Below, piece after piece: positions 7,942 to 16,581 of a stretch of 64,000 bases of DNA (position 1 is the stretch's first letter; each line of letters opens with the position of its first letter). The position numbers were made by a program, and so were the translations under genes. The stretch comes from Magnetospirillum sp902729445. GTDB taxonomy: Bacteria; Pseudomonadota; Alphaproteobacteria; Rhodospirillales; Magnetospirillaceae. The stretch is from contig NZ_CACVCE010000023.1 of assembly GCF_902729445.1 (NCBI RefSeq), positions 1 through 64,000 on the forward strand. The letters are read 5' to 3'. Below the pieces are notes generated by a model, which had not been told where the DNA came from, did not search any database, and saw only the letters and a program-made list of their open reading frames with translations.

Positions 7942-9681
7942 ATGTCGACAATGTCCGATCGGATGACCAGCTTTCTTGCGCACGATGTCCAGTTCGGGCG
8001 TTTCAGCCTGAGCGCCGTTACGGTGGTGGTGGTCGCCGTCGCCCTTGTTACCAACCTGATCGGATTGATTGGCGGTCCGATAATGTACCAGCCGGACAGC
8101 GGCAACTACCTTATTGCCGCCGCGATGCTGTGGCAGCAAGGCACTCTGATGGGAGTCGATCTCAACCGCGTCCCAGGTTACGCGATCTTTCTGTCGCCGA
8201 TATTGGGCCTGGGCGGTGCGGGCGCAATGACCTTGATGGCGACGGTCCAGCACGGTTTGGCGGTGGCGACGTCGGCGATGATCGTCAGGATCGGCCACCT
8301 GCTGGACGAACGGCGCATCCTCGGTCTGGTTGCAGGATTGTTGTCGGCTTTTTCGCTCCAGTTCCAATCCTATTCCCGTTTGCCAATGAGCGAGATCCCG
8401 CATGCGTTCATGGCCATTCTTGGATTATTGCTGGTTCTGCAGCATCTGCGCGGTGGTCGGCGCGGCGCCATCCTGGTTGCGATCGCTGCCTTCTGCCTGG
8501 CCACGGTGATCAGGCCGTCGACCCAACTGATTCCTTGGTTCCTGCTGGGGTATATCCTGGTACGGATGGCCTTCCCTGGAAGTTTCGCCCGCTTGTTTCC
8601 CAACTGGCCTGTCCCCTCGCGCAGGAGCGATGCCGTCACCTTCGGCGCCGGGACGGCTCTAACAGTACTTCTGCTGGCGCCGTGGGCGGTCCATAACTGG
8701 AGCCATCAGGGATATTTCGGTTTGACCGGGTCGTTTGGGATCAATTTCTATTCCAATACGGTCGAGTATGGTGGTTTTGCCGACGAACAGAGCCCCGCGC
8801 TTGCCGAGATCAAGCGCCATTGGGAAGAGTTCGAGGCAAAGACGGTCGCGGCGGGGCAGCCGCCTGAGGACGTGTACACTTGGCGCCACCACTGGGCTTC
8901 AGCTCGTCATGTCATGGGCAATACCGGCTGGCCGATGTGGGAAGCCGACAAGTTGTTCAAGCAGGCGGCGTTCGATGCGATCAAGGCGCATCCTGGGCAA
9001 TATCTTCGGCATATTGCCCAAAACATCTACAACACCCTGATGATGCTGGAACCGACCTACAACTATGTCCCCGGCCTGCGGAAGGGCGAAATCCCACCCG
9101 CCTACATGGAGGCGGCCTGGTCCTTGGACGATATGGAGCGGGTTCGGGCGTTTCATGATCGCGCAGTGCTGAGCATGGGCCTGATCGAGCCGGGAACGTT
9201 GAAGTTCGGCCAGGCCAACCCGGTGACCCCGGTTTACGGCGCGTTGTTGACGGCCTACCAGTCGGTGGTGATGTATGGCAATCGCCTTCTGCTGCTGCTG
9301 GCCGCAGGCGGAGCCATCGCGGTGGTTCTGGTGGTGCGGGGGCGGCGGGAATGGCTGGTCATCCTGGCCTTTCTCACATACGTCGTCGGGGTCACGGCCG
9401 TCGTCGTTCCCGGTGCGCCGCGCCATCGCTTGCCGATCGACCCGGTTATCTGTCTGGTTTACGCCCTCGCCCTGGTGACCGCGATCCGGCTGGGGTGGCA
9501 CCGGCTTGTCTGGGTCTGGCGGGAGAAGGTCCTTCCAAGGCCTCAATGGGGCCTGCGGGAAACCGGCCGGGCGTGGTTCACCCTGGCAGTGTTGGGAGCC
9601 GCCGTGGTCTTCGGGCTCAAGGTCGGTGGCAAAGGCGGTTTGCTCATGATCCTGTTGGCCATCGCAGCGATTCTGGTCTAG
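7942..9681 (+). CDS. Polytopic glycosyltransferase (GT39/ArnT-like family)
   Basis: A 579-residue integral membrane protein with about ten to twelve hydrophobic helices. An N-terminal helix is followed by a periplasmic-side loop with MYQPDSGNYLIAA, where the acidic residue matches the catalytic Asp of GT-C enzymes. A central soluble region (about residues 245-400) is followed by C-terminal helices. It probably moves a sugar from a polyprenyl phosphate onto a glycan or lipid outside the membrane. The ATG at 7942 has GAGGAA upstream; TTG immediately before it is less likely. It is divergent from amidotransferase 1, with a 163-bp shared upstream region. Confidence 0.75.
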   Translation: MSTMSDRMTSFLAHDVQFGRFSLSAVTVVVVAVALVTNLIGLIGGPIMYQPDSGNYLIAAAMLWQQGTLMGVDLNRVPGYAIFLSPILGLGGAGAMTLMATVQHGLAVATSAMIVRIGHLLDERRILGLVAGLLSAFSLQFQSYSRLPMSEIPHAFMAILGLLLVLQHLRGGRRGAILVAIAAFCLATVIRPSTQLIPWFLLGYILVRMAFPGSFARLFPNWPVPSRRSDAVTFGAGTALTVLLLAPWAVHNWSHQGYFGLTGSFGINFYSNTVEYGGFADEQSPALAEIKRHWEEFEAKTVAAGQPPEDVYTWRHHWASARHVMGNTGWPMWEADKLFKQAAFDAIKAHPGQYLRHIAQNIYNTLMMLEPTYNYVPGLRKGEIPPAYMEAAWSLDDMERVRAFHDRAVLSMGLIEPGTLKFGQANPVTPVYGALLTAYQSVVMYGNRLLLLLAAGGAIAVVLVVRGRREWLVILAFLTYVVGVTAVVVPGAPRHRLPIDPVICLVYALALVTAIRLGWHRLVWVWREKVLPRPQWGLRETGRAWFTLAVLGAAVVFGLKVGGKGGLLMILLAIAAILV

Positions 9682-9849
9682 GCATTTCCGCAATCAACTC
9701 TTTCGGAGGCCGTTCCGCTTGATGTATTGGTAGCAGCCGATCGTGTTTTTGCTGCCCGGCAAATTTTGGTGCTGTCCGGTCCGGTTTGCCTCTGGCGCCG
9801 CCGATGGTCGGGGGCACCAACTCCACCCGAACTCAAGGGTCCCCCGCTC

Positions 9850-11361
9850 ATGAGAATTTGTCTTGTGCTCCCGCCATCGAATTTCATCGCGCAGGGCTAC
9901 GGGGTCACGCAGAAGGTCAAGTTCGGTCATCTGCCGCCGCTCGGCATCGGCTATATCGCGGCCTATCTGGAACAGGACGGGCACCAGGTGTCGCTGGTGG
10001 ACGCCACCTCGATGGAGATGGACGTCGAAACCGCAGCGAACGCGGTTCTGGCGACCAAGCCGGAATTGGTCGGGTTGTCGGTGCTGACCAATTACGCCGA
10101 TCACGCCAAGGCCCTGGCCGACCGCCTGAAGGAATTGGCGCCCGACCTGACGATCGTCCTGGGCGGGGCGCATACGGCGTCGTTCTATCAGGAAATCCTG
10201 ACGGACATGCCGTCGGTCGACCATGTCCTCAGGGGCGAGAGCGACACGTCGGTCTGTGAATATGTCCGCCACCTGCGCGATCCCGAGCGTCTGCATCAGG
10301 TCAAAGGGCTGGTTTATCGCGACGCGGACGGCAAGACGGTGGTCAACCCGCCGGCGGCGATCGTCGAGGACATGGACCAGATTCCGATGCCGGCATGGCA
10401 TCTCTACGACATGAGCATCTATCGGCCCTTGCCGATGCAGTTCAAGCAGGCGCCGGTGTTCACCATGATGACCGGGCGCGGCTGCGCCTGGGCGCGGTGC
10501 AAGTTCTGCTTCCAAAGCGATCGGGTCGGCCCGAGCTTCCGCCGCCATTCGGTGAAGCGGGTGCTGGACGAGATGGAGATCCTGGTCAACCGTTACGGCA
10601 TCAAGGAAGTTCACTTCTGGGACGACATCTTCGTTCTCAACAAGAAGTGGGTCGAGGAATTCGCCGCCGAGAAGAAGCGCAGGGGCCTGGGCCATGTGAC
10701 CTGGGTCGGTTCGACGCAGGCCAACACCGCCAAGCCCGGCATGATCCGCACCTTGCGCGAAGCCGGCGGCTGGTCGCTGTTCGTGGGTGTCGAATCGGGC
10801 AACCAGGAACTGCTCAACGGGATGGACAAGGGCATCACGCTGGACATGGTTCGCCGCGTCATGGCCGAATGCCACGAGGTCGGCATGGAGACTCGGTGCG
10901 CCTTCATGCTGGGCCTGCCGGGCGAAACCCCGGAAATGGGGCGTAAGACCATCGAGTTTGCGGTCGAGATCGACCCGACCTATGCGATCTTTTATGCCGC
11001 TCACCCTCGGCGTGGTACCGAGCTCTATGACATCGCCTTGACCCAGGGTCTGTTCGTCGATCGGGAGTATCGCGGCATGTCCCGAGTGACCTACGTGCCC
11101 GAGGGCTATTCCGGACCCGAGGAACTGAGCAAGATGATTCAGTTCGCCTATCGGCGGTTCTACCTGCGGCCTTATTACTATTATCGGACCATTCGGAAGA
11201 TCCGGTCCTACCGGGATGCCCAGGAACTGTTCATGGCGGTCTTCCTGTATATCGGCCTGTCTAACCTGTTCGCCCCTCTGACCCGTTTGGGGCAATCCCT
11301 GAAGCGTCGTCTGCTGCCGCAGCAATTGCGCGGGCGGGTGTTCGGCGATGGCGGCCAGTAA
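9850..11361 (+). CDS. B12-binding-domain radical SAM protein
   Basis: A 503-residue protein. Residues 1-140 form a cobalamin-binding-type Rossmann domain (MRICLVLPP, GLSVLTNYADH, LGGAHTASF). Residues about 195-400 are a radical SAM barrel with the iron-sulfur cysteines C212, C217 and C220, spaced CX4CX2C instead of the common CX3CX2C. SAM-binding residues follow (VGVESGNQELL, CAFMLGLPGET). Such enzymes methylate unreactive carbons or rearrange lipids, tetrapyrroles and antibiotics; the substrate here is unknown. The ATG at 9850 starts the conserved B12 domain; upstream sequence in the same frame is not conserved-looking. It converges with the formyltransferase at 11386. Confidence 0.85.
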   Translation: MRICLVLPPSNFIAQGYGVTQKVKFGHLPPLGIGYIAAYLEQDGHQVSLVDATSMEMDVETAANAVLATKPELVGLSVLTNYADHAKALADRLKELAPDLTIVLGGAHTASFYQEILTDMPSVDHVLRGESDTSVCEYVRHLRDPERLHQVKGLVYRDADGKTVVNPPAAIVEDMDQIPMPAWHLYDMSIYRPLPMQFKQAPVFTMMTGRGCAWARCKFCFQSDRVGPSFRRHSVKRVLDEMEILVNRYGIKEVHFWDDIFVLNKKWVEEFAAEKKRRGLGHVTWVGSTQANTAKPGMIRTLREAGGWSLFVGVESGNQELLNGMDKGITLDMVRRVMAECHEVGMETRCAFMLGLPGETPEMGRKTIEFAVEIDPTYAIFYAAHPRRGTELYDIALTQGLFVDREYRGMSRVTYVPEGYSGPEELSKMIQFAYRRFYLRPYYYYRTIRKIRSYRDAQELFMAVFLYIGLSNLFAPLTRLGQSLKRRLLPQQLRGRVFGDGGQ

Positions 11362-11385
11362 CGACGACCGTCCAGCCTACCCCAG

Positions 11386-12402
11386 TCAATGCGGGGCTGC
11401 GATGGCGAGGAGTTCGGGGGTGACCGGCAGGCTGGGATAACGGGAACGGTGGCGGTCGATAATGGCGGCGATCTGATCGACCCAGTTGGCGCTGGCGAGT
11501 CGGGTTCCCGCTGTCATGGCAGCTGGGGCCTCGTGGTCGTCGATCAACACGAACCCGTTGGCGCAGCGGACCAGGAACCGTCCATCGGCGAAACGCTCGG
11601 CAACTTCGCCGCAGGCCAGGTCGGTGCCAACGTTCGCCAGCTTGAAAGGCCTGGCGCGCCAGATGCGAATCTTGTCGCCACCATCAGGCATGGAAAACGC
11701 CCCTGGATAGGGGCGAGTGAGGGCGCGGACGAAGGCGATTATGTCTTCCATGTCCCGATTCCAGTCGATCATGCCGTCGTCCGGTTGTCGTTGGGGAAGA
11801 TAGCTGGCACTTCCCCCCTGTGACTGCGCGGATGCTGGCTCCAGCGCGGCCCAAGTCTGTTCCGTCGCGAGCAGGTCACCGACCGTGATCGACATCTTCC
11901 AGTAGGCGGTTTCGATGTCATCGTCCAGCGTCAATGGGAAGTCTCGGGTCGCGATAACCGGCCCGTCATCGATGCCGGGGCTGATGAAGAACAGCGAGAC
12001 GAAGAACCGGCTTTGCCGCAGCATCAGCGCCCAGTTCAGTGGCGATCGGCCGCGGCCGGCGGTGATTCCGGCGCTGCTGCCGTGCACCCCGATAACCTTG
12101 CCGTGACAAAGCTCTATTAGCCAGTTTGGCACCAGCCGTTGCCAGCCAAGAACCAACAGCACATCAATGTCCAAGGCGGCGAAACGGGCATGGTTGGACT
12201 CGGGCGGCAGTGCGTACTTCTCAACCGTCTCATGGCGAATGGCGCGCTCTCGACACCAGTCGGAATAATCAAAATAGCCCGAGACGACATCGTCGGGGCT
12301 TCCTGGGGCCAGCCCGATCAAACCGGCGATCGGCATCGCGGCAACCACTCGCTCGATTGCCGGTAAATAGGTCCCTGTGGCCGAGAGGATCCAGACGTTC
12401 AT
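11386..12402 (-). CDS. Formyltransferase-like protein with altered active-site Asn
   Basis: A 338-residue protein of the methionyl-tRNA/sugar formyltransferase fold, with an N-terminal catalytic domain (to about 190) and a C-terminal domain resembling Fmt-C. In the catalytic motif, His107 and the IDDG aspartates (145-146) are present, but the position normally held by Asn is Gly105 (VIGVHGS). GRGRSPLNWAL matches sugar-formyltransferase relatives. It probably formylates an amino sugar made by the adjacent deacetylase. The ATG at 12402 overlaps the deacetylase stop by 4 bp. It is the last gene of the long leftward operon and may need another residue to replace the Asn. Confidence 0.75.
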   Translation of the reverse strand: MNVWILSATGTYLPAIERVVAAMPIAGLIGLAPGSPDDVVSGYFDYSDWCRERAIRHETVEKYALPPESNHARFAALDIDVLLVLGWQRLVPNWLIELCHGKVIGVHGSSAGITAGRGRSPLNWALMLRQSRFFVSLFFISPGIDDGPVIATRDFPLTLDDDIETAYWKMSITVGDLLATEQTWAALEPASAQSQGGSASYLPQRQPDDGMIDWNRDMEDIIAFVRALTRPYPGAFSMPDGGDKIRIWRARPFKLANVGTDLACGEVAERFADGRFLVRCANGFVLIDDHEAPAAMTAGTRLASANWVDQIAAIIDRHRSRYPSLPVTPELLAIAAPH

Positions 12403-13172
12403 GGCAAATGGCTCATTCGCAGGGGAGTTTGGTAGCTTCGCTCTGTGGCGAGCAGTACCGATTGGGTCGCCGCAAAATTCTCCTGCAACATCGCCTTCCA
12501 CTTTTCCTCGATGGTCATCGGTGCGGTGGTCCACCATTCCGGATGCACCAGCAATTGCAGCTTTGGATGGCGAAGTTGCCCCAACCATGCCGATGGACAG
12601 CCTTCCCGCCAGGTCATGTTGGAGTCGGAGATATAGGTGAACCCGCGCGTGTCATCGCGGTCATAGACGTTCAGACAGAGAAGTCGGACCTGGTTCTCCA
12701 GGACGATGGCGGTCGGTTGGTGGAACGACACGACCGGAACCGGCTGGCCAAACAGCGTGCTCAGGAGCGCGCGTTCCTCCTCGCAATGTGCGGCGATCTG
12801 GTTGGCGTCCAGCGGACCATAGGCCGAATAATCATAGTGCAGCCCGAGATGGTGGCCGAGAGACAGGATTTCCCGGACGATGTCACTGTTCGGCTTGGCC
12901 AGCAAATTGTACATCGCCGACCGCAGCATGACGAAATAGGTGCTGCAGATACCCATCCCAGCTTCCAGGCGCGCCATGCGCAAGGCGGCAGTGAGGCTGT
13001 TGTCGCAATCGTGTCGCAGGGCGCATGTCGGACCGGCGGTGTTCGCGGCTGCGGCCAAGCTCGGGAAATCGATGAAGGAATAGCCGGCTTGCAGCGCTGA
13101 CGCCAGGATGGCGCGGTAGCGGGGCAACGTGAATTCTGGGGCTGGGCAGTTGGTCACTTTCGGGCTTTCCAT
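12399..13172 (-). CDS. Polysaccharide-deacetylase-like protein (copy 1)
   Basis: A 257-residue protein with the NodB-like motif ALRHDCDNSL (residues 51-60), where the two Asp residues would be the catalytic and metal-binding ones. A later GHHLGLHYDY segment supplies the conserved His pair, and VHPEWW lies near the end. It probably removes an acetyl group from an N-acetyl amino sugar, freeing the amine for the formyltransferase that overlaps it by 4 bp. The frame runs on upstream for 128 more codons, but that extension lies inside the amidotransferase gene in another frame, so I use the ATG at 13172. It lies 22 bp after amidotransferase 2. Confidence 0.75.
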   Translation of the reverse strand: MESPKVTNCPAPEFTLPRYRAILASALQAGYSFIDFPSLAAAANTAGPTCALRHDCDNSLTAALRMARLEAGMGICSTYFVMLRSAMYNLLAKPNSDIVREILSLGHHLGLHYDYSAYGPLDANQIAAHCEEERALLSTLFGQPVPVVSFHQPTAIVLENQVRLLCLNVYDRDDTRGFTYISDSNMTWREGCPSAWLGQLRHPKLQLLVHPEWWTTAPMTIEEKWKAMLQENFAATQSVLLATERSYQTPLRMSHLP

Positions 13173-13194
13173 GATGATCGTGCAAGGCGATCTG

Positions 13195-15033
13195 CTATTG
13201 CAGGCTCTCGGGGTGAGTTTCCAGCCATTGTGCCAGGACCAGGATGTTCCAGATACGAGCTGATGCGTCAGTGGCGACCGAGTGGCCGGCCAAAAGTCTG
13301 TCCAAGGCGGCGGGGTCGACCACGTCCAGCAACACCGTGTTTTCGCGAAATTGCCGGCGAAGCTCGTCGATGCGGCCAGCCAGCCAGGGGCCCATCGGGA
13401 GGCCAAAGCCCATCTTGCGCCGCTCAATGATGTCGGCCGGGAAGCGTCGGCGGGCAAGGCGGCGCAGCAATACTTTCTTTTCGTACCGCGCGCCATCACG
13501 GACAACGCGTTGTTCAACGGGCAGCGTGGCCGCCAATTCGATGAGTTCGTGGTCAAGAAGTGGTGAGCGGACCTCCAGCGAATTGGCCATCGAGGCGATG
13601 TCCACCTTGGTCAGGATGTCGTTAGGCAGGTAAGTGTGCAGGTCGCAGAGCTGGAGACGAGACACCAGCGGGACCTCGAGTGCGTCCAGGAAACTGCGGA
13701 CAAAATCGCTTCGATCCGATACCGCAGCTGCCCAGGAGCCCCGCAGTAATTGCCGGCGATCGGCTTCGCGGAAATGGCCATAGCATCCCTGGTGGAGCGT
13801 GGCCAGGGACGGGGGCTGTTTGGACCTCGACGGAAAGCACCTCAGTATCCGGGACAGGACGCTGCCGCCGGGACCACCGGCAAGGTCAGGTCGGACATCG
13901 GACAGGATCGATTCGTAGGTGTTGTAGCCGGCGAATACCTCGTCGCCACCGTCGCCGGACAATACCATCTTCACGGAATCCCGTGCCATTGCCGAGACGT
14001 GCCAGGTCGGGACCGCAGAGGAATCGGCAAATGGTTGGCCGTAATGGCGGACAAGGTCCGGTAGGATGTCCAGGCACTCCGGCCCAAGTACCCGGCTATG
14101 ATGCTCGGTCCCCAAGATCTCGGCCACCTTGGCCGCGGGTGCCAATTCACTGTAGGCCTCCTCGGCGTAACCGACGCAGAAGGTCTGGACCGGATGGTCC
14201 AGCAGTTCGGCCATATGTGCCACCACCAGGGAGGAATCGATCCCGCCACTGAGGAATGCGCCAAATGGAACATCGCTCATCAGCCGAAGGGCAGTCGCCT
14301 CCCGGATCTTGTCCTCGATCAGTCGATCCCATTCTTCGACGGCAAGCGTCCGGTCTATGCTGAAGCGGACATCCCAGTAACGGCGGATGTCATGGCGGCC
14401 GGTTCTGAGGTCGATTTCCAGCACGTGGCCGGGTTCCAGGCAATGGACGCCTTGGTAGATGGTGAGCGGTGCCGGGACGTATTGCCAAGCCAAATATTGG
14501 TCGAGTGCTTCGGCATTCAGTTTCCAGGGGCCCAGAGTCTGCCACAAGGGTTCCAGCTCGCTGGAAAAGGCCAGGCCCCATGACCCGAATGTGTAGAAAA
14601 GCGGCTTTTTGCCGACCCTGTCCCGGGCCAACAATAACCTGCCGCGCTCTTTGTCATGGAAGGCGAAGGCGAACATCCCGCGCAGGCGTAAAATCGCATC
14701 GGCACCCCACTGACGGCAGGCGTGCAGCAAGGTTTCGGTGTCTGAGCGGGTCTTGAAGACATGCCCAAGCCGCTGCAACTCGGCACGGATGCTCAGGTGG
14801 TTGTAAATCTCGCCATTATAGGTCAACGCCGCCCCATCGACCGTCATCGGCTGTATCCCGCAAGCGATGTCGACGATCGCCAATCGGGTATGTCCGAAAC
14901 ATACGCCGCTGTCAGCATGCAGGCCGAAACCATCCGGTCCGCGGTGGCGCATGGCAGCGCAGCCCTTTTCCACTATTTCCGAGGCAGGCGGTGGACAGCC
15001 GGGTAGCGAAACGATGCCGAAAATTCCGCACAT
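13195..15033 (-). CDS. asnB: Asparagine-synthase-like glutamine amidotransferase (paralogue 2)
   Basis: A 612-residue class II amidotransferase with nucleophile Cys2 (MCGIFGIV), RHRGPDGFG, NGEIYNHLS, the ATP pyrophosphate loop SGGIDSS and SGDGGDEVFAGYN. The length and domain order are those of AsnB. Its ATG directly abuts the stop of the glycosyltransferase upstream, with no spacer. Placed between glycosyltransferases and a deacetylase/formyltransferase pair, it probably converts a sugar carboxylate to an amide, though true asparagine synthesis cannot be excluded from sequence. Confidence 0.9.
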   Translation of the reverse strand: MCGIFGIVSLPGCPPPASEIVEKGCAAMRHRGPDGFGLHADSGVCFGHTRLAIVDIACGIQPMTVDGAALTYNGEIYNHLSIRAELQRLGHVFKTRSDTETLLHACRQWGADAILRLRGMFAFAFHDKERGRLLLARDRVGKKPLFYTFGSWGLAFSSELEPLWQTLGPWKLNAEALDQYLAWQYVPAPLTIYQGVHCLEPGHVLEIDLRTGRHDIRRYWDVRFSIDRTLAVEEWDRLIEDKIREATALRLMSDVPFGAFLSGGIDSSLVVAHMAELLDHPVQTFCVGYAEEAYSELAPAAKVAEILGTEHHSRVLGPECLDILPDLVRHYGQPFADSSAVPTWHVSAMARDSVKMVLSGDGGDEVFAGYNTYESILSDVRPDLAGGPGGSVLSRILRCFPSRSKQPPSLATLHQGCYGHFREADRRQLLRGSWAAAVSDRSDFVRSFLDALEVPLVSRLQLCDLHTYLPNDILTKVDIASMANSLEVRSPLLDHELIELAATLPVEQRVVRDGARYEKKVLLRRLARRRFPADIIERRKMGFGLPMGPWLAGRIDELRRQFRENTVLLDVVDPAALDRLLAGHSVATDASARIWNILVLAQWLETHPESLQ

Positions 15034-16581
15034 TCAGTCGAATCTCCAGCCCCAGCCGTGGCGGTCGGACAGTTCGTGGTAGACTTCGATCATGCGACCG
15101 ATGACCAGATTTGATGAATGGTGTTGGCGGAACCACGCCAACCCCGCGATGCCGACTTGCGCACGTGTCTCTTCGTCGTCGAACAGTGTCTCCAAGGACT
15201 TGGCCACTGCTTCGTCATCGGGGGCATGCACCACCGGGGGCAGAACCGGGAAGCCCCAGCTGTGAGTTTCATGGTTCAAGTTCGAGATTACCGGTTTACC
15301 GCAGGCCAAGCCCTCGGGGACCACCGCGCCGAAGGACGCCAGGCCGGGATGGAATTGGTCGCATATCACATCGGCGGCACGGTAGAAATCCAGCATGCAC
15401 AATTTACTGCGGATCGGTTCCCAGTGGACGCGGTCGGCAATGCCCAACTCAGCGATCAGGGCCTTAGAGAGGTCCACTTCCATGCCCCATTCGAAAAAGA
15501 TGACGCTGGCGCGAATTTCCGGCCGGTTGGCCATGAATTTGGCGATGCCACGGATCAACACATCGTTGGCCTTGAACCAACTGTTCGGGTTTGCGTCCGG
15601 GGAGTGGCGCCAATGATGGCGTGCTGGACACAGAATCAGGTGGTCACAGTCCAGTCGTTCCAGCAGTTCCTGGCGGATCGGGCTCTCGCCAGGGTGGAAA
15701 TGGTCGTCGTCAATCAGGTGGGGGATGAACACCCAATTGTCGAGCTCCAATCGTTTGGCCGAGGCGATGCAATCGACGTTGGTGATGAAGACCTTTTCGG
15801 CCTTCTTCAGCGCTAACCTGTAGAGGCGGCCACGGGCGGAATCTTCGTAAGGGAACTCCCGCATGGTGCCGTGTTCGTAGCAGATGAACGGCTTGCCCGG
15901 CGTTCCCAGCAACGGGTGGATCGGGTCTAGGGAGTAGCCTTGGATCAGCGGAAAATGGGAGAAGACAGGGGCATGCATCCGCGCTCGGCCGATGTGATCC
16001 AGGACGTCCTGGACCGTCAGGGGTGTCGGCGCGTCAGGCAGCAATCGGTCGTAGTCGGCAATGACGGTGGTGGCGAATTCCTTCAAGGCCCGCCCTTGAT
16101 CGGGTTCCCCGGCCAGTCTGGCCAGGTTGATCATTTCTCGCAGCCGGGACGCCGTTTGGTGCATGCCAAGCGCAGACAATCCGGCCGAGACGGCTCGGCG
16201 CAACGGTGCGGCACGATGCCCTATGGCGGCGCGCCCGATCCGGCCGCGCAGGCTTTCGGTCGGCGTATCGACCGGCTCTGCCGGGGGGCGGTTGCCACCG
16301 TCTCCGGCCATCCGATCGGCCAGTTCGGGCAAATCGCCGCAGGACAGCCCGTGGTACCACGCTGGGCGCTGGAACTCTCCGACGTCGATTTGCGACCAGT
16401 CCTGGTCGAAATGAGCCACCGGCTGGGTGATTCTCACTTCATTCCACTCGGGCTGACCTTGGCAATGGGTGTAATCGACGTTCAGGCTTTCCGCCATGAC
16501 ACCGCGGCGGCGTAGGTATTTGCAATGCAGGTAGCCGTTGTTGAGGATGTTTCCGACATGCAGAACGTGACGAAGGGTCAT
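15034..16581 (-). CDS. GT-B (family-4-like) glycosyltransferase
   Basis: A 515-residue protein with an N-terminal HVLHVGNILNNGY segment and a C-terminal Rossmann domain carrying the GT4-type donor-site pattern: FHPGLASFGAVVPEGLACGKPVISN, with the E-x7-E-like glutamate in PEGLACG. A long low-conservation insert (about residues 85-200) separates the halves. It probably acts at the cytoplasmic face on the growing lipid-linked glycan. The gene overlaps the upstream transferase gene by 4 bp and abuts amidotransferase 2, so it belongs to the same operon. Confidence 0.75.
   Translation of the reverse strand: MTLRHVLHVGNILNNGYLHCKYLRRRGVMAESLNVDYTHCQGQPEWNEVRITQPVAHFDQDWSQIDVGEFQRPAWYHGLSCGDLPELADRMAGDGGNRPPAEPVDTPTESLRGRIGRAAIGHRAAPLRRAVSAGLSALGMHQTASRLREMINLARLAGEPDQGRALKEFATTVIADYDRLLPDAPTPLTVQDVLDHIGRARMHAPVFSHFPLIQGYSLDPIHPLLGTPGKPFICYEHGTMREFPYEDSARGRLYRLALKKAEKVFITNVDCIASAKRLELDNWVFIPHLIDDDHFHPGESPIRQELLERLDCDHLILCPARHHWRHSPDANPNSWFKANDVLIRGIAKFMANRPEIRASVIFFEWGMEVDLSKALIAELGIADRVHWEPIRSKLCMLDFYRAADVICDQFHPGLASFGAVVPEGLACGKPVISNLNHETHSWGFPVLPPVVHAPDDEAVAKSLETLFDDEETRAQVGIAGLAWFRQHHSSNLVIGRMIEVYHELSDRHGWGWRFD

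Noticed and set aside
12399..13556. A longer deacetylase protein starting at 13556
   Set aside because: The 128 extra codons lie inside amidotransferase 2 in another frame and read as Arg/Pro/Trp-rich noise.
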